From NCBI RefSeq assembly GCF_030684675.1, contig NZ_JAUXXZ010000050.1, forward strand, positions 62,001-126,000: a stretch of DNA of 64,000 nucleotides. The letters are read 5' to 3'. This document shows, one piece after another, positions 1-9,005 of this stretch. Below the pieces are notes generated by a model. It was not told the DNA's origin. It made no database searches and worked only from the letters and a program-made list of their open reading frames with translations. The translations under genes were made by a program, and so were the position numbers. This stretch comes from Daejeonella sp. (GTDB lineage Bacteria > Bacteroidota > Bacteroidia > Sphingobacteriales > Sphingobacteriaceae). Positions within the stretch are counted from its first letter, which is position 1; the number at the start of each line of letters is the position of its first letter.

Positions 1-448
1 CATCTTCCACTTTGGGTAGTGCTTTACTATCACCATAGGTTGAAGAAGAAGCAGCGTAAACCAGTCGTTTGATGTTATTTTCTTTGGCTGCAACAAGCAT
101 ATTGAGAAAGCCTGAAACATTTACATCGTTAGTTGTGATTGGGTCACCTATTGATCTTGGAACGGAACCCAGAGCCGCCTGATGGGAAATGTAATCAATT
201 CCTTCGCATGCTTTTTTACACGTTTCAAGATTCCGGATATCTCCTTCAATGAATTCAAAAGTTGGATTTTCTATAAACTCTTCTATGTTCTTATAAAAAC
301 CGTTAGATAAGTTATCTAATACCCTGACCTTACCTGCGTTGTACTTTAAAAGATATTCAACTAAATTGGAACCAATGAATCCTGCACCGCCTGTTATTAA
401 AAAGGAATATTTCTCTAAGGAATCAGAATGATATAGTGTATCAAACAT
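1..448 (-). CDS. tviC: UDP-N-acetylglucosamine 4-epimerase, TviC/WbpP-like (partial, N-terminal 149 residues)
   Basis: Start codon at 448-446; the gene runs off the left edge, so only the N-terminal part is visible. The translation has the Rossmann nucleotide-binding motif ITGGAGFIGSN near residue 18, the segment HQAALGSVPRS, and the SSSTYGD segment that carries the catalytic Ser of extended short-chain dehydrogenases. This pattern resembles WbpP/TviC-type epimerases, which interconvert UDP-GlcNAc/UDP-GalNAc or their uronic acids in the cytoplasm. It lies 19 bp downstream of a TviB-type dehydrogenase, and the TviB-TviC pair is the known route to UDP-GalNAcA for surface polysaccharide. The exact substrate is inferred. 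Confidence 0.8.
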   Translation of the reverse strand, partial: MFDTLYHSDSLEKYSFLITGGAGFIGSNLVEYLLKYNAGKVRVLDNLSNGFYKNIEEFIENPTFEFIEGDIRNLETCKKACEGIDYISHQAALGSVPRSIGDPITTNDVNVSGFLNMLVAAKENNIKRLVYAASSSTYGDSKALPKVED

Positions 449-467
449 AATTATTGGGGGTATAGAT

Positions 468-1757
468 TTACAGTCGGGAGTCAATTAGTTCATTTGGAAA
501 TATTCCCTTCACATCATAAATGACAGAGGTTTCTTTAATTAAATTTCTTATCGGGAGATCTGTGAATTCCTTGTGAGCTACAGCCGCTATAATAGCATCA
601 AACTTTAAGTTCGATGGAGCTTTCTTACTACAATCGACATCATACTCGTTCTTCACCTCTATAGGATCTGCCCATGGATCATGTATAGCTACGTTTACTC
701 CATACTCCCGAAGTTTCAACACAATATCTATAACTTTTGTATTTCGAACGTCAGGGCAGTTTTCTTTGAAGGTAAATCCGAGAATGAGGATATCGCTATT
801 ATAAACCTGAATTCGCTTCCTAACCATAAGTTTGATAACCTCATCACCTATATATGATCCCATTCCATCATTAATCCGTCTACCCGCAAGAATTATCTCT
901 GGATGATACCCAACTTCCTGCGCCTTTTGTGCCAGATAGTACGGATCTACACCAATACAATGCCCCCCAACCAAACCAGGAAAGAATTTGAGAAAGTTCC
1001 ATTTGGTTCCTGCGGCTTTTAAAACTTCATGGGTGTCTATGTTCAACCGGCCAAATATCTTAGATAGCTCATTTACAAAGGCAATATTAATATCACGTTG
1101 GGAATTCTCAATCACCTTAGCCGCCTCTGCAACGCGAATACTTGGAGCTTTATAGGTTCCGGCAATTATTATACTCTTGTATAGCTGATCTATTTCTTCA
1201 GCAACTTTGGGTGTAGAACCAGAGGTTACCTTTAGTATTTTACTTACCGAATGCTCTTTATCTCCTGGATTTATTCGCTCCGGAGAGTATCCCACGAAAA
1301 AGTCTTCATTAAATTTCAGTCCCGACACTTTTTCAAGAATTGGAACACACTCGTCTTCAGTGACACCGGGATATACCGTCGATTCATAGACAACAATATC
1401 ACCCCTTTTTAAGACCTTCGCAACGGATTCGCTCGCTTTGTATAAAGGCGTTAAAATAGGGCGATTATTCTTGTCAGTTGGTGTAGGAACCGTTACGATG
1501 AATACATTGCAGTCCTTAATGTCTTCGAGCTTGCTTGTACAAACTAAACAATTAATACGTTTGGCATTGGGATCAAACAGAACTTGCCTTAGCTGCTCCT
1601 GATTAATCTCCAGAGTACTATCTATTGCCATCTTTAGTTCATCGATTCGGCAGTTATTTATATCAAATCCAACACAAGAATACTTTTTGCCAAACTCTAC
1701 GGCTAATGGTAATCCAACATAACCTAATCCAATTATTCCTATTCTATATTCTATCAC
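468..1757 (-). CDS. tviB: Nucleotide-sugar 6-dehydrogenase (UDP-GlcNAc/UDP-GalNAc dehydrogenase, TviB/WbpO type)
   Basis: 429 residues. NAD-binding GLGYVGLP at residues 10-17, the central EAAKVIEN helix typical of UDP-glucose/GDP-mannose dehydrogenases near 211-218, and the catalytic cysteine in GGHCIGVDP (Cys267). The family oxidises C6 of a UDP-sugar in two NAD-dependent steps, giving a uronic acid. The N-terminus resembles TviB/WbpO rather than Ugd, and the downstream TviC/WbpP-like gene agrees with that. It overlaps the upstream wzz-like gene by 14 bp (1744-1757), so the two are co-transcribed and perhaps translationally coupled. The choice between UDP-GlcNAc and UDP-GalNAc as substrate cannot be made from sequence alone. 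Confidence 0.85.
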   Translation of the reverse strand: MIEYRIGIIGLGYVGLPLAVEFGKKYSCVGFDINNCRIDELKMAIDSTLEINQEQLRQVLFDPNAKRINCLVCTSKLEDIKDCNVFIVTVPTPTDKNNRPILTPLYKASESVAKVLKRGDIVVYESTVYPGVTEDECVPILEKVSGLKFNEDFFVGYSPERINPGDKEHSVSKILKVTSGSTPKVAEEIDQLYKSIIIAGTYKAPSIRVAEAAKVIENSQRDINIAFVNELSKIFGRLNIDTHEVLKAAGTKWNFLKFFPGLVGGHCIGVDPYYLAQKAQEVGYHPEIILAGRRINDGMGSYIGDEVIKLMVRKRIQVYNSDILILGFTFKENCPDVRNTKVIDIVLKLREYGVNVAIHDPWADPIEVKNEYDVDCSKKAPSNLKFDAIIAAVAHKEFTDLPIRNLIKETSVIYDVKGIFPNELIDSRL

Positions 1758-2835
1758 TTGAGATTATTCTATTTAAAATTAATCCTGTAGAAAAAAATAA
1801 CACTGTAATTCCCACAAATAAAAACACTCCAATTACAATAGCTTTTACTTTGCTAAGCCTGTCTTTTTCAAGTGGATAAACTGGGTAGTTTATTACCTGA
1901 ATTAAAGGTGTTTCCTGACGAAGGGACAATTTGGCTAACTCCAAGTTTTGAAGTAGCTGAGAAAGAATCACCTTATTTGCTTCTGCATTAAAACGTGACC
2001 TCTCAGCGGGTGCACGCAGAATTTGACGAGCGGGGTTTAAATTGGGAGTCGCATCAGATACTTCAGCAGTCGCATAAATTGCTCCATTCAATATATTACG
2101 TATTGAATCTGTTTGAAATTGAAGAACAGATAAATTTTCAAGGGCTTTTTTTGTTTTCGTTTGAACGTAAAAATCATTCACATTACTTACTATTTGGTCA
2201 TTGAAAGCTTTAGCAAAAATTTCATCGTGAGACTTTACCTCTACTTTTATGATATTGAGTTTCCTGTCCGGATTATTAACTGTCAGATAACTGGAATTTA
2301 TTGTTTTGGCAATATCCCCAAGCACACTATCGCGCAAACGAAGATTGTGCGATTCTGACTTTAAATCAAACTTTAAGTTAGCTAACTTAGGGTCATCCTT
2401 CCATGAGGAGCGAATACCGTTGAAATCCAAATATCTTTCAATCAATAGTTCATTCTTCCCATCAATTACAACTTCGCTTAATAATGTTCTTACTATCATG
2501 CTTCGGGACTTATACAATTCGATAATATTTTCCTGTTGAAAAATACCACCACCCTGTGCCATATTGATACCCGCTAACCCAGCAATACCTCCAAGTTGCC
2601 CAAGCACACCACTTTTGTTATTCCCTTCTTCAAGGACAAAGGTTGTTTCCGCTGTATAAATAATTCTTTTAGAATTAGCGTAAAAGAACCCTAATAACCC
2701 GCCTGTCAATCCAATAATTAAAATAATAATCCATTTGGTCAAAATGAATTCAATCCATTTATGAATTCCTATTACAAGTTCCTTAATCGATAATTCATCT
2801 TTCGGTGAATCTTGTATTTCAATTGGCTCTACCAT
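1744..2835 (-). CDS. Wzz/chain-length determinant-like inner-membrane protein
   Basis: 363 residues with the classic polysaccharide co-polymerase layout: a transmembrane segment near residues 35-52, a long periplasmic domain, and a second transmembrane segment near 331-352. A Pro-rich stretch ([11 protein letters not shown]) lies just before the second helix, as in Wzz proteins. A Gly-rich stretch near 78-99 ([12 protein letters not shown] and following) follows the first helix. No C-terminal tyrosine-kinase domain is fused. It probably controls polymer chain length together with the Wza-like exporter encoded upstream. It overlaps tviB by 14 bp and is 44 bp downstream of the exporter gene. 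Confidence 0.85.
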   Translation of the reverse strand: MVEPIEIQDSPKDELSIKELVIGIHKWIEFILTKWIIILIIGLTGGLLGFFYANSKRIIYTAETTFVLEEGNNKSGVLGQLGGIAGLAGINMAQGGGIFQQENIIELYKSRSMIVRTLLSEVVIDGKNELLIERYLDFNGIRSSWKDDPKLANLKFDLKSESHNLRLRDSVLGDIAKTINSSYLTVNNPDRKLNIIKVEVKSHDEIFAKAFNDQIVSNVNDFYVQTKTKKALENLSVLQFQTDSIRNILNGAIYATAEVSDATPNLNPARQILRAPAERSRFNAEANKVILSQLLQNLELAKLSLRQETPLIQVINYPVYPLEKDRLSKVKAIVIGVFLFVGITVLFFSTGLILNRIISSDRI

Positions 2836-2879
2836 ATTAACTATTCAGCTGATTTTGAAAGGATTATCATGATAAACAA

Positions 2880-5429
2880 CTATCTAACTAGATTTAAAAT
2901 AATTACAGCCAAGGAAGCCAAACCACTTGAAATTCCTACGATTTCAGCAGCTGTTAAAGGCCTCTTATCCTCTTTCTGAGGAACAAAAAGCTCCGCACCT
3001 GGTTCAATTGCCGGATAATTATTAAAGAAAAACATTTTTGAGGTACTTTGCACAGCGCCATTAGCATAAATTACATAGGAGCGTCTTTTCAAAGATTTAT
3101 TGGAAAAGCCCCCTCCCTGCGAAATATAATGCTTAAAACCCCTTCCCTGACTAAAAATAGTAGTAACAGGATATAATACTTCTCCATTGACTTTTACAGT
3201 TTGTAATTGCTTAGGAATTCTCAAGACATCGCCTTCTTCGAGTATCAAATCGGCTTGAGAACCCGGATTTTCAATTATTTTATCAAGTTTTATACCTACA
3301 TAAACATTTTTTAATAATTCATCCTGCACTTTAGTGCCAACTGTGTCCTTTACATTTTTCTGTAAACGTTGAAGCTTAGCTATTTTATTTTTCTCTTCTT
3401 CATTCTGATCAACAGCATTTTTACTATCGGTTTTTGCCGGCCCTTCACGCTTCAATGATGCACCTTTTGCATAACCAAGTGCAGTTAAACCACCAGCGCG
3501 TCTTAGCAGGTCCGATACCCGTTCGTCCTTATTTACAATCGTATACATACCGGGATATAATACTTCACCTTCAACCTTAACCTGGCGCTGAACCTCATAA
3601 CCAATAGAACTTCTCACCGAAATAATATCAAAGGGTTGTAATTCAAATTTAGGCTTTGAGAAATTCAAATCCTTGTCAATATCGATCTGAAAAACCTGAG
3701 CGATAATTGCATCAGCTGCCGTTAAATTACTATTTTTAACCCGTCTGGAGATTTCTACCCGCTGGGCAGTTGCAGCCTCTGTAAGTCCACCTGCCTTGAG
3801 AACTAACTCTTCCAAAGTCATTTTTTCTGCAAATTCAAAGGTGCCGGGTATACGTACTTCCCCGTCTATAGTCACTTTGTACTCTTCTTTGAGATCGAAT
3901 ATGGATGAAACACTAATAATGTCCTCCCTAAGTAAGGAAATATCCTTTACGGTTCCGTTCAGTATTCCAGCAAGATCAACAGAAATTAACTCTGTTTGAT
4001 TGTCCGGCTTTAATCGCGTGATATATGCTCTTTGCCTGAAGGCATCTTCCTTCAGACCTTCTGCTTTCTTAACTAATTGAGAAAGTGTTAAACCTTGTTC
4101 CAGCTCATAAGCTCCGGGACGAAAAACAGCACCATCAATATTCACACGATTGACAAAGCGTTCCAGTACACGATCCACAAAATATTTATCCCCAGTATTT
4201 GGTATATAGTCTGAAAATTTATCTGAACTGATATCAGCTATCTTCCGCTCAATTTCTGTATTCTTTAACACCTTTACCCTAGCCCTGAATGCATTCTCAG
4301 TAAAATCACCTGCAAAATTTAAAAGCTCTTTAAAAGACTCTCCTGAGCGTAATTCAAATATTCCGGGACGTTTTATCTCCCCAACAATTTCTATGCGCGA
4401 TTCATACACCGGCACGCGAATAATATCCTGATCCTGTAATCTTAAATTATCAGCCATTTCCCCTTTCATCAGGAAATCATAAATATCAAGGGTCGCTATT
4501 TTCTTCCCTCCACGTATCAATTCGATCGATCTGAAGGAACCATTCTCCGTTGGTCCACCAGAAGAATATAAGGCATTGAATACATTAGCCAGGGATGGAA
4601 GTGTATAAGTTCCTGGCTTAACAATCTCTCCGGTAAGTATAACTTTAATGCTTCGTATGTTTCCTATAGCTATATTGAGGCTAGTGCTTCCATTACGCAG
4701 ACCACTATAAACTGTTGATAAACGAGAACGGATTCTTGAAGTTGCTGCCTCAATAGTCAGTCCGGCAACAGGAATGATACCCACATATTCGACATTGATA
4801 TTCCCTTCTGGACTTACTTTAAGATTATAAGAAGCCTCTGAGTTGCCATAAATATCAATCAGCAATTCATCATTAGGACCGATTACATAATTCTTCGGAG
4901 TGGCAATACTCAGATTGGGCTCAAATGTTAATTTAGAATTTTTGAAAAGATCTGCACCGAATATTTTTGACCGAAGCTCATTCAAAGCTTTTTCAGCTTC
5001 TGTTTCCGGATCTCTTTGATTTGACAAACTATCGGTTTCATAGTTGAGCTGCCTTCCATCTGCAATGGTTTTAGACTGAACTTTATTAGGGTCTGCCTGA
5101 CCAGATTTTTGTTTATCACTATTCTTTAGTTTATCAACCCGTTCCCTTAATTTCTTGATCTCTTCTGGACGCATTCCGCGGGCCTGGGCCATTTGCTCCA
5201 ATTGAGCATCACCCATCCCGCTTGCCTCTGCCTGACGCATAAATGACCTCACCTGATCATCGCTCAATTCATCAACACGGATATTGTTCAGGTTTTGTGG
5301 ATTTACCTGTGTAAAAGCAGGAATACTTATACTTATCAGGACAAGGAGAGCCAAAAGGCTAAATATTCTCGTAAAATGAGATGAGTATTGAGTATTGAGT
5401 ATTGAGTATTGAGTATTGAGCAGAATCAT
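2880..5429 (-). CDS. Polysaccharide export protein with multiple SLBB domains (Wza-like)
   Basis: 849 residues, much longer than E. coli Wza because several SLBB repeats follow the poly-export domain. A hydrophobic export signal ends near AFTQ (about residue 41); a charged Gln-rich segment follows; the poly-export domain begins around GPNDELLIDIYG (about residues 183-194); at least five SLBB-like modules follow (sequences such as GEIKRPGIFELRSG and GEVLYPGMYT); and the C-terminus has a hydrophobic helix. It should form or gate the outer-membrane/periplasmic export channel. The only usable Met in frame is at 5429, which makes residues 4-17 (two near-identical copies of LNTQYS) a translation of the 7-bp repeat at 5383-5420. 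No alternative Met lies before the signal peptide. Confidence 0.85.
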   Translation of the reverse strand: MILLNTQYSILNTQYSSHFTRIFSLLALLVLISISIPAFTQVNPQNLNNIRVDELSDDQVRSFMRQAEASGMGDAQLEQMAQARGMRPEEIKKLRERVDKLKNSDKQKSGQADPNKVQSKTIADGRQLNYETDSLSNQRDPETEAEKALNELRSKIFGADLFKNSKLTFEPNLSIATPKNYVIGPNDELLIDIYGNSEASYNLKVSPEGNINVEYVGIIPVAGLTIEAATSRIRSRLSTVYSGLRNGSTSLNIAIGNIRSIKVILTGEIVKPGTYTLPSLANVFNALYSSGGPTENGSFRSIELIRGGKKIATLDIYDFLMKGEMADNLRLQDQDIIRVPVYESRIEIVGEIKRPGIFELRSGESFKELLNFAGDFTENAFRARVKVLKNTEIERKIADISSDKFSDYIPNTGDKYFVDRVLERFVNRVNIDGAVFRPGAYELEQGLTLSQLVKKAEGLKEDAFRQRAYITRLKPDNQTELISVDLAGILNGTVKDISLLREDIISVSSIFDLKEEYKVTIDGEVRIPGTFEFAEKMTLEELVLKAGGLTEAATAQRVEISRRVKNSNLTAADAIIAQVFQIDIDKDLNFSKPKFELQPFDIISVRSSIGYEVQRQVKVEGEVLYPGMYTIVNKDERVSDLLRRAGGLTALGYAKGASLKREGPAKTDSKNAVDQNEEEKNKIAKLQRLQKNVKDTVGTKVQDELLKNVYVGIKLDKIIENPGSQADLILEEGDVLRIPKQLQTVKVNGEVLYPVTTIFSQGRGFKHYISQGGGFSNKSLKRRSYVIYANGAVQSTSKMFFFNNYPAIEPGAELFVPQKEDKRPLTAAEIVGISSGLASLAVIILNLVR
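5383..5420 (+). repeat. Heptanucleotide tandem array (GAGTATT, 5.4 copies) inside the 5' end of the wza-like gene
   Basis: Five perfect consecutive GAGTATT units plus GAG, read on the plus strand. The array lies 7 bp inside the start codon of the minus-strand exporter gene and is translated as the LNTQYS repeat. Seven is not a multiple of three, so gain or loss of one unit would change the frame of the signal peptide. Confidence 0.95.
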
Positions 5430-5733
5430 AAATAGATTACAGTTTTACTTGTTGTAGATTATAGATTAATAATTACAAATATTGTTTAAAATTCTTAATA
5501 TGATAATTAGCTAACTTTTAACGCCTAACTTTAAATCTAACCTATTTGCGCAAAGCTAAATATTCTTCTCTTTATATGAGACCTAATTTCGGGTATTTTT
5601 GTTATCGGTTGTAATCCCAATGGAGGCCTAAGAAGTTTTTACATTATATTGTCTAATACCGTGATTCAATAAGTTCCCTCATTTCATTCGGGATGACAGG
5701 TTTCACTCAATGCTTCATCTATCTCAATAATTC
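5430..5733. other. Gap between the exporter gene and gmd; AT-rich, with one dispersed-repeat fragment
   Basis: No credible reading frame on either strand. The portion near 5430-5600 is AT-rich and may hold the exporter's leader. Near 5668-5702 there is a fragment, ttcattcgggatgacagg, belonging to the GGATGACAGG-ended repeats found also at 10105-10130 and 45230-45258. Confidence 0.6.
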
Positions 5734-6870
5734 TTACTCAAAATAATTTAAGGTATTAAAGCCTCCAATTTTCAGATACTCATCTTTCTTCATCAGATGA
5801 AGGTCAGAAAGCACCATTTCTTTGACCAGGGCAGCAAGGTCATATTTCGGCTTCCAGCCAAGTTTGGTATTTGATTTTGTCGGATCACCAATCAATAAAT
5901 CTACTTCTGTTGGCCTGAAATACTTCGGATCCACTTTTACTACAGTAGTCCCCGGCTTTAAGCTTTCCGCTTTAAGCTTTAAGCTTTCTACCTTAGCCTC
6001 ATCAATATCAATAATAACACCTCTTTCCTGTTCATCTTTCCCACTAAACTCGACTTCAATTCCTAATTCAGCAAAACTCATTTTTACAAAATCACGAACC
6101 GTTGTGGTTACCCCCGTCGCAATTACAAAATCTTCTGCTTTATCCTGTTGCAAAATCAGCCACATGGCCTCCACATAATCTTTAGCATGCCCCCAGTCAC
6201 GCTGCGCTGACAGGTTACCCAGGTATAAACAGTTCTGCATACCTAATGCTATTTTAGCAGCTGCCATAGTAATTTTACGAGTCACAAAAGTTTCTCCCCT
6301 AACCGGGCTTTCATGATTGAATAATATTCCATTGCAAGCAAACAGATTGTAGGCTTCACGATAATTAACAGTAATCCAATAGGCATACATTTTCGCAACC
6401 GCGTAAGGAGAACGTGGATAAAATGGGGTCTTTTCATTTTGAGGCATTTCCTGCACCAAGCCATATAATTCGGAAGTAGAGGCCTGATATATCTTAGTCT
6501 TTTTTTCTAAACCAAGGATTCTTATAGCCTCAAGAATACGTAAGGTACCAAGACCATCCGCGTTTGCTGTATACTCTGGAGTTTCAAAACTCACCTGCAC
6601 ATGACTCATAGCAGCCAGGTTATATATCTCATCCGGTTGTGTTTCCTGAATGATACGAATTAGATTGGTTGAATCTGTTAGATCTCCATAGTGAAGCTTC
6701 AACCTTAAATTACTTTCATGAGGATCCTGGTACAAATGATCGATCCTATCAGTATTAATTAATGAACTTCTTCTCTTAATACCATGCACAAAATACCCCT
6801 TATTTAACAGGAATTCTGTCAAATAAGCTCCATCTTGACCGGTAATGCCGGTAATTAGTGCTGTCTTCAT
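5734..6870 (-). CDS. gmd: GDP-mannose 4,6-dehydratase
   Basis: 378 residues. N-terminal [11 protein letters not shown] (residues 7-17) binds NADP; STSELYG and YAVAK hold the Ser/Thr-Glu and Tyr-x-x-x-Lys of the active site; the C-terminal [12 protein letters not shown] and LGWKPKY segments are diagnostic of GMD. The enzyme makes GDP-4-keto-6-deoxymannose, precursor of GDP-fucose or GDP-rhamnose, in the cytoplasm. Residues of about 294-306 are a low-complexity insertion ([12 protein letters not shown]) just before the conserved [12 protein letters not shown] segment; it is encoded by a heptamer array at 5955-5988. The start at 6870 immediately precedes the conserved MKTALITG. A second heptamer array lies 5 bp upstream of the ATG. 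Confidence 0.93.
   Translation of the reverse strand: MKTALITGITGQDGAYLTEFLLNKGYFVHGIKRRSSLINTDRIDHLYQDPHESNLRLKLHYGDLTDSTNLIRIIQETQPDEIYNLAAMSHVQVSFETPEYTANADGLGTLRILEAIRILGLEKKTKIYQASTSELYGLVQEMPQNEKTPFYPRSPYAVAKMYAYWITVNYREAYNLFACNGILFNHESPVRGETFVTRKITMAAAKIALGMQNCLYLGNLSAQRDWGHAKDYVEAMWLILQQDKAEDFVIATGVTTTVRDFVKMSFAELGIEVEFSGKDEQERGVIIDIDEAKVESLKLKAESLKPGTTVVKVDPKYFRPTEVDLLIGDPTKSNTKLGWKPKYDLAALVKEMVLSDLHLMKKDEYLKIGGFNTLNYFE
5955..5988 (+). repeat. Heptanucleotide array (GCTTTAA, 4.9 units, one variant) inside gmd coding sequence
   Basis: Units in order: GCTTTAA, GCTTTCC, GCTTTAA, GCTTTAA, GCTTTC. They encode the [11 protein letters not shown] insertion of GMD in the opposite strand. The unit length is not a multiple of three. 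Confidence 0.92.
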
Positions 6871-6875
6871 GGAAA

Positions 6876-6906
6876 GAGTATTGAGTATTGAGTATTGGGT
6901 ATTGAG
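6876..6906 (+). repeat. Heptanucleotide array (GAGTATT, 4.4 units) in the gmd 5' leader
   Basis: Units: GAGTATT three times, GGGTATT once, then GAG. It occupies -6 to -36 relative to the gmd start codon on the minus strand, where the ribosome would load. It uses the same heptamer as the array in the exporter gene. Confidence 0.93.
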
Positions 6907-7167
6907 ATACCAGGTAATAATCCGGAAAATCTTGTTTCAATTGATATTTTTACTTGATTCATAATTATACGAATTTAATTAAAATCAGATTAACAGACAT
7001 CCCTAAAACGGCCCCGCCCTATGAGTCACAATTTAGGCAATTACACTTATTTCCTGATTTTCAAATCTCCAAATTACCAAATCTTCAAATCGATCTGGGT
7101 ACGGCTCCGCCCTTTCAGTCACATTTTCATTTTGCGACATCTAATATAGTTTAACCCGAACTCAAAT
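6907..7167. other. Gap upstream of gmd with imperfect direct repeats
   Basis: No gene seen. It holds two imperfect copies of a 27-bp motif, acggcYccgccct followed by agtcaca, at 7008-7034 and 7101-7127. Between them, at about 7061-7092, is a tract with an 8-bp period (caaatctc-like units). It is probably non-coding repeat material. Confidence 0.6.
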
Positions 7168-7299
7168 AATATTTAAACCACATAGAAACATAGAATTGAT
7201 CTGTGTTTCTCCTCTCTAAAGACGCATAGAGTCTTGAAGCTCCGCCTCAATCTATGTGTACTTTAAACCATATATGAACAAACTATGTGGTTAAATATT
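7168..7299. repeat. Dispersed palindromic element A, copy 1
   Basis: About 117-132 bp bounded by perfect inverted termini AACCACATAG (7176-7185) and CTATGTGGTT (7283-7292), each extended outward by aatatt/AT-rich sequence. The reverse complement aligns along most of its length with the element at 22267-22387, sharing the termini, an internal gtttaaagta/ctttaaagta motif and ctatgtttctatgtggtt. There is no reading frame inside; it resembles a MITE or REP-like element. Confidence 0.85.
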
Positions 7300-7331
7300 A
7301 ACTGTCTTTATTTATGAAAACCAGGTACCTT

Positions 7332-7826
7332 TTAAGAAACCTGCAATTTCTCTACAATATTTTTTCTCAGATCAACTTTTACCTGTAAACCCAGATCTTC
7401 TAAAAGCAAAAGCGCATAATTCCCTTTACTCTCCAATACCTCTGCTTCTTTATCCATCAATGCCCCGGAACGTATTCTGATCCTATCACTCACATTCAGA
7501 TTCTCTGCTATAATAGTATCATGATCATATTGCATCAACCAACTTTTCAACAGATCCATTTCCTTCGACCTTATTATCGCTGGTTTCCCGCAGTGATAAA
7601 CGTAACGAACTATCCCAGGGACTGAAAAAACCGTATCTCTATCCTTATCCTCAAGCCTTACAAAGCAATAAGATCTGAACAAAGGCTCCTCCACCCATTT
7701 CCATCGGTCGCTCCAAAGTTTTTTTCTTCTTAAAAGCGGGCAATAAACTTCAATACCCGACAGTGCCAATTTATCTGCAACGGCCTTTTCATTGCGTGAT
7801 TTGGTATAGAGCACGTACCAATTCAT
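7332..7826 (-). CDS. UpxY-family (NusG-like) transcription antiterminator
   Basis: 164 residues. The N-terminal MNWYVLYTKSRNEKAVADKL is the NGN-domain start typical of NusG paralogues, followed by EVYCPLLRRKK and PLFRSYCFVRL; a KOW-like region follows around residues 112-145 (RIRSGALMDKEAEV). UpxY proteins of Bacteroidota prevent premature termination in the leader of the polysaccharide operon they head. Its place as second gene of this locus fits that role. It overlaps the upstream regulator by 4 bp (ATGA-type overlap at 7823-7826), indicating coupled translation. The gap of about 460 bp to gmd holds a palindromic element. Confidence 0.85.
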   Translation of the reverse strand: MNWYVLYTKSRNEKAVADKLALSGIEVYCPLLRRKKLWSDRWKWVEEPLFRSYCFVRLEDKDRDTVFSVPGIVRYVYHCGKPAIIRSKEMDLLKSWLMQYDHDTIIAENLNVSDRIRIRSGALMDKEAEVLESKGNYALLLLEDLGLQVKVDLRKNIVEKLQVS

Positions 7827-8359
7827 ACTAAATGATCAAATATTAAAACCATCTCTTTATTGTGCTTCTGCACATAAACCTCTGCATCTTCCTCTTCAAA
7901 AACCAAATAGCGTATTTTTCTGCCAAGGAGAGGTTCTGCCTTTTCTACCAGGTTACTCAGATAATTCCGGTCAATATTGTCACCAATAATCATCAGATCA
8001 ATGATATCTGAATCCAGTCCACGTGCTATCATACCTTCAAGATAAACGCGTTGTACGTTTCCCAATCGGTCGATAACCTTTTCGATTACTTCTTCTACAC
8101 CTATAAACTTTCTGATAATGCTATTTAGATCCTTGAACAAGGGATGAAGGGTATTTGCACGATATAGTTTCTTATTACCATCTGATTCAGCCAGCAATAG
8201 CCCGGCTTTCTCAAAACGATTAAGCTCCTGCCTTATACCATTGGTACTCTCGTTAAACTCAGCTTCAAGGCTTCTTAAATACCCCTGATTGTTGATGTTT
8301 AAAAAGAATTTAAGCAATAACTTAATTCTCGTTTTAGATGTTATCAGACTTTCGAGCAT
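7823..8359 (-). CDS. Winged-helix regulator with a degenerate nucleotidyltransferase-like domain
   Basis: 178 residues. Residues 1-70 resemble an ArsR-type winged helix (ESLITSKTRIKLLLKFFLN ... IRQELNRFEKAGLL). Residues 95-175 recall a minimal nucleotidyltransferase fold: VYLEGMIARGLDSDIIDLMIIGD. Active enzymes of that fold carry a Gly-Ser pair followed by an Asp-x-Asp; here the Ser is replaced (EGM) and the Asp pair reads D-I-I-D, so catalysis is doubtful and a sensory or binding role is more likely. As the first gene of the exopolysaccharide operon, coupled to upxY by a 4-bp overlap, it is probably a local regulator. The start at 8359 is supported by the MLESLITSKTR N-terminus. Confidence 0.65.
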   Translation of the reverse strand: MLESLITSKTRIKLLLKFFLNINNQGYLRSLEAEFNESTNGIRQELNRFEKAGLLLAESDGNKKLYRANTLHPLFKDLNSIIRKFIGVEEVIEKVIDRLGNVQRVYLEGMIARGLDSDIIDLMIIGDNIDRNYLSNLVEKAEPLLGRKIRYLVFEEEDAEVYVQKHNKEMVLIFDHLV

Positions 8360-9005
8360 AATATTGAGTATAATTAGTACTCATTATATAACTCAAAAGT
8401 AGAACATATTTTTAAAAAAGCAAGAAAAATTTGACAATTCGCTATCTGATATCAGTTATCTGAGAAATCCTACGTGTTAATTAATACCTTTTTCAAAATG
8501 TTTAATATTCTATGAAGAAAAGCACCTAAGTGGAATTATCCTTGCAATATCTTTAAACCCTCTCCGCCCAGGGCGGAGGGCCAAGATGATCCTGGAATCA
8601 ACGGCTCCGTAATAAGGGTGAGGCCCTAAAAATGCTTGAACCACTCCATCAATATTATACATTAGAATCTTCAAATAAAGCACCCAAGAAAAGGCAAATA
8701 AATCCTGCTTTAGCAATATTTAGTGCTCATGGTGATGAGATTCTTCGTCGCTACCCATTTTTAATAAATATCGAAAATCAGTTGGCTCCTCTGAATGACA
8801 GTCGGTACAAAATGCTCAATACTCAAATAGACAAATTTAATGTTTGTGACTGACGAAATCTACTTCCTAATCGCCTAAGTGATTTAAGTCCTTCTACCAT
8901 CGACAAATCGACAAATAAACCCGGAATTCAACTGGGACTAAAATTACAAACTGAAGCTCCCTACCCATTTTCAAATTTGCTCATTTTCAAATTTTCAAAT
9001 CTCCT
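8360..9005. other. Long gap between the polysaccharide operon and the XRE regulator gene
   Basis: AT-rich near 8380-8500, where the operon promoter should lie. There is a GC-rich palindrome at 8562-8578 (CTCCGCC-cag-GGCGGAG), followed by gtgaggccct-like sequence also seen near 14990. A partial copy of the CTCAATA heptamer motif lies at 8816-8827, and a repeated TTTTCAAATTT tract at about 8968-9001. Short open frames here (for example 8632-8853) show no recognisable protein features. Confidence 0.5.

Noticed and set aside
8632-8853. 73-codon open frame on the plus strand as a gene
   Set aside because: No protein-family features, overlaps repeat-like sequence and a heptamer fragment, and lies in a gap expected to hold the promoter of the polysaccharide operon.
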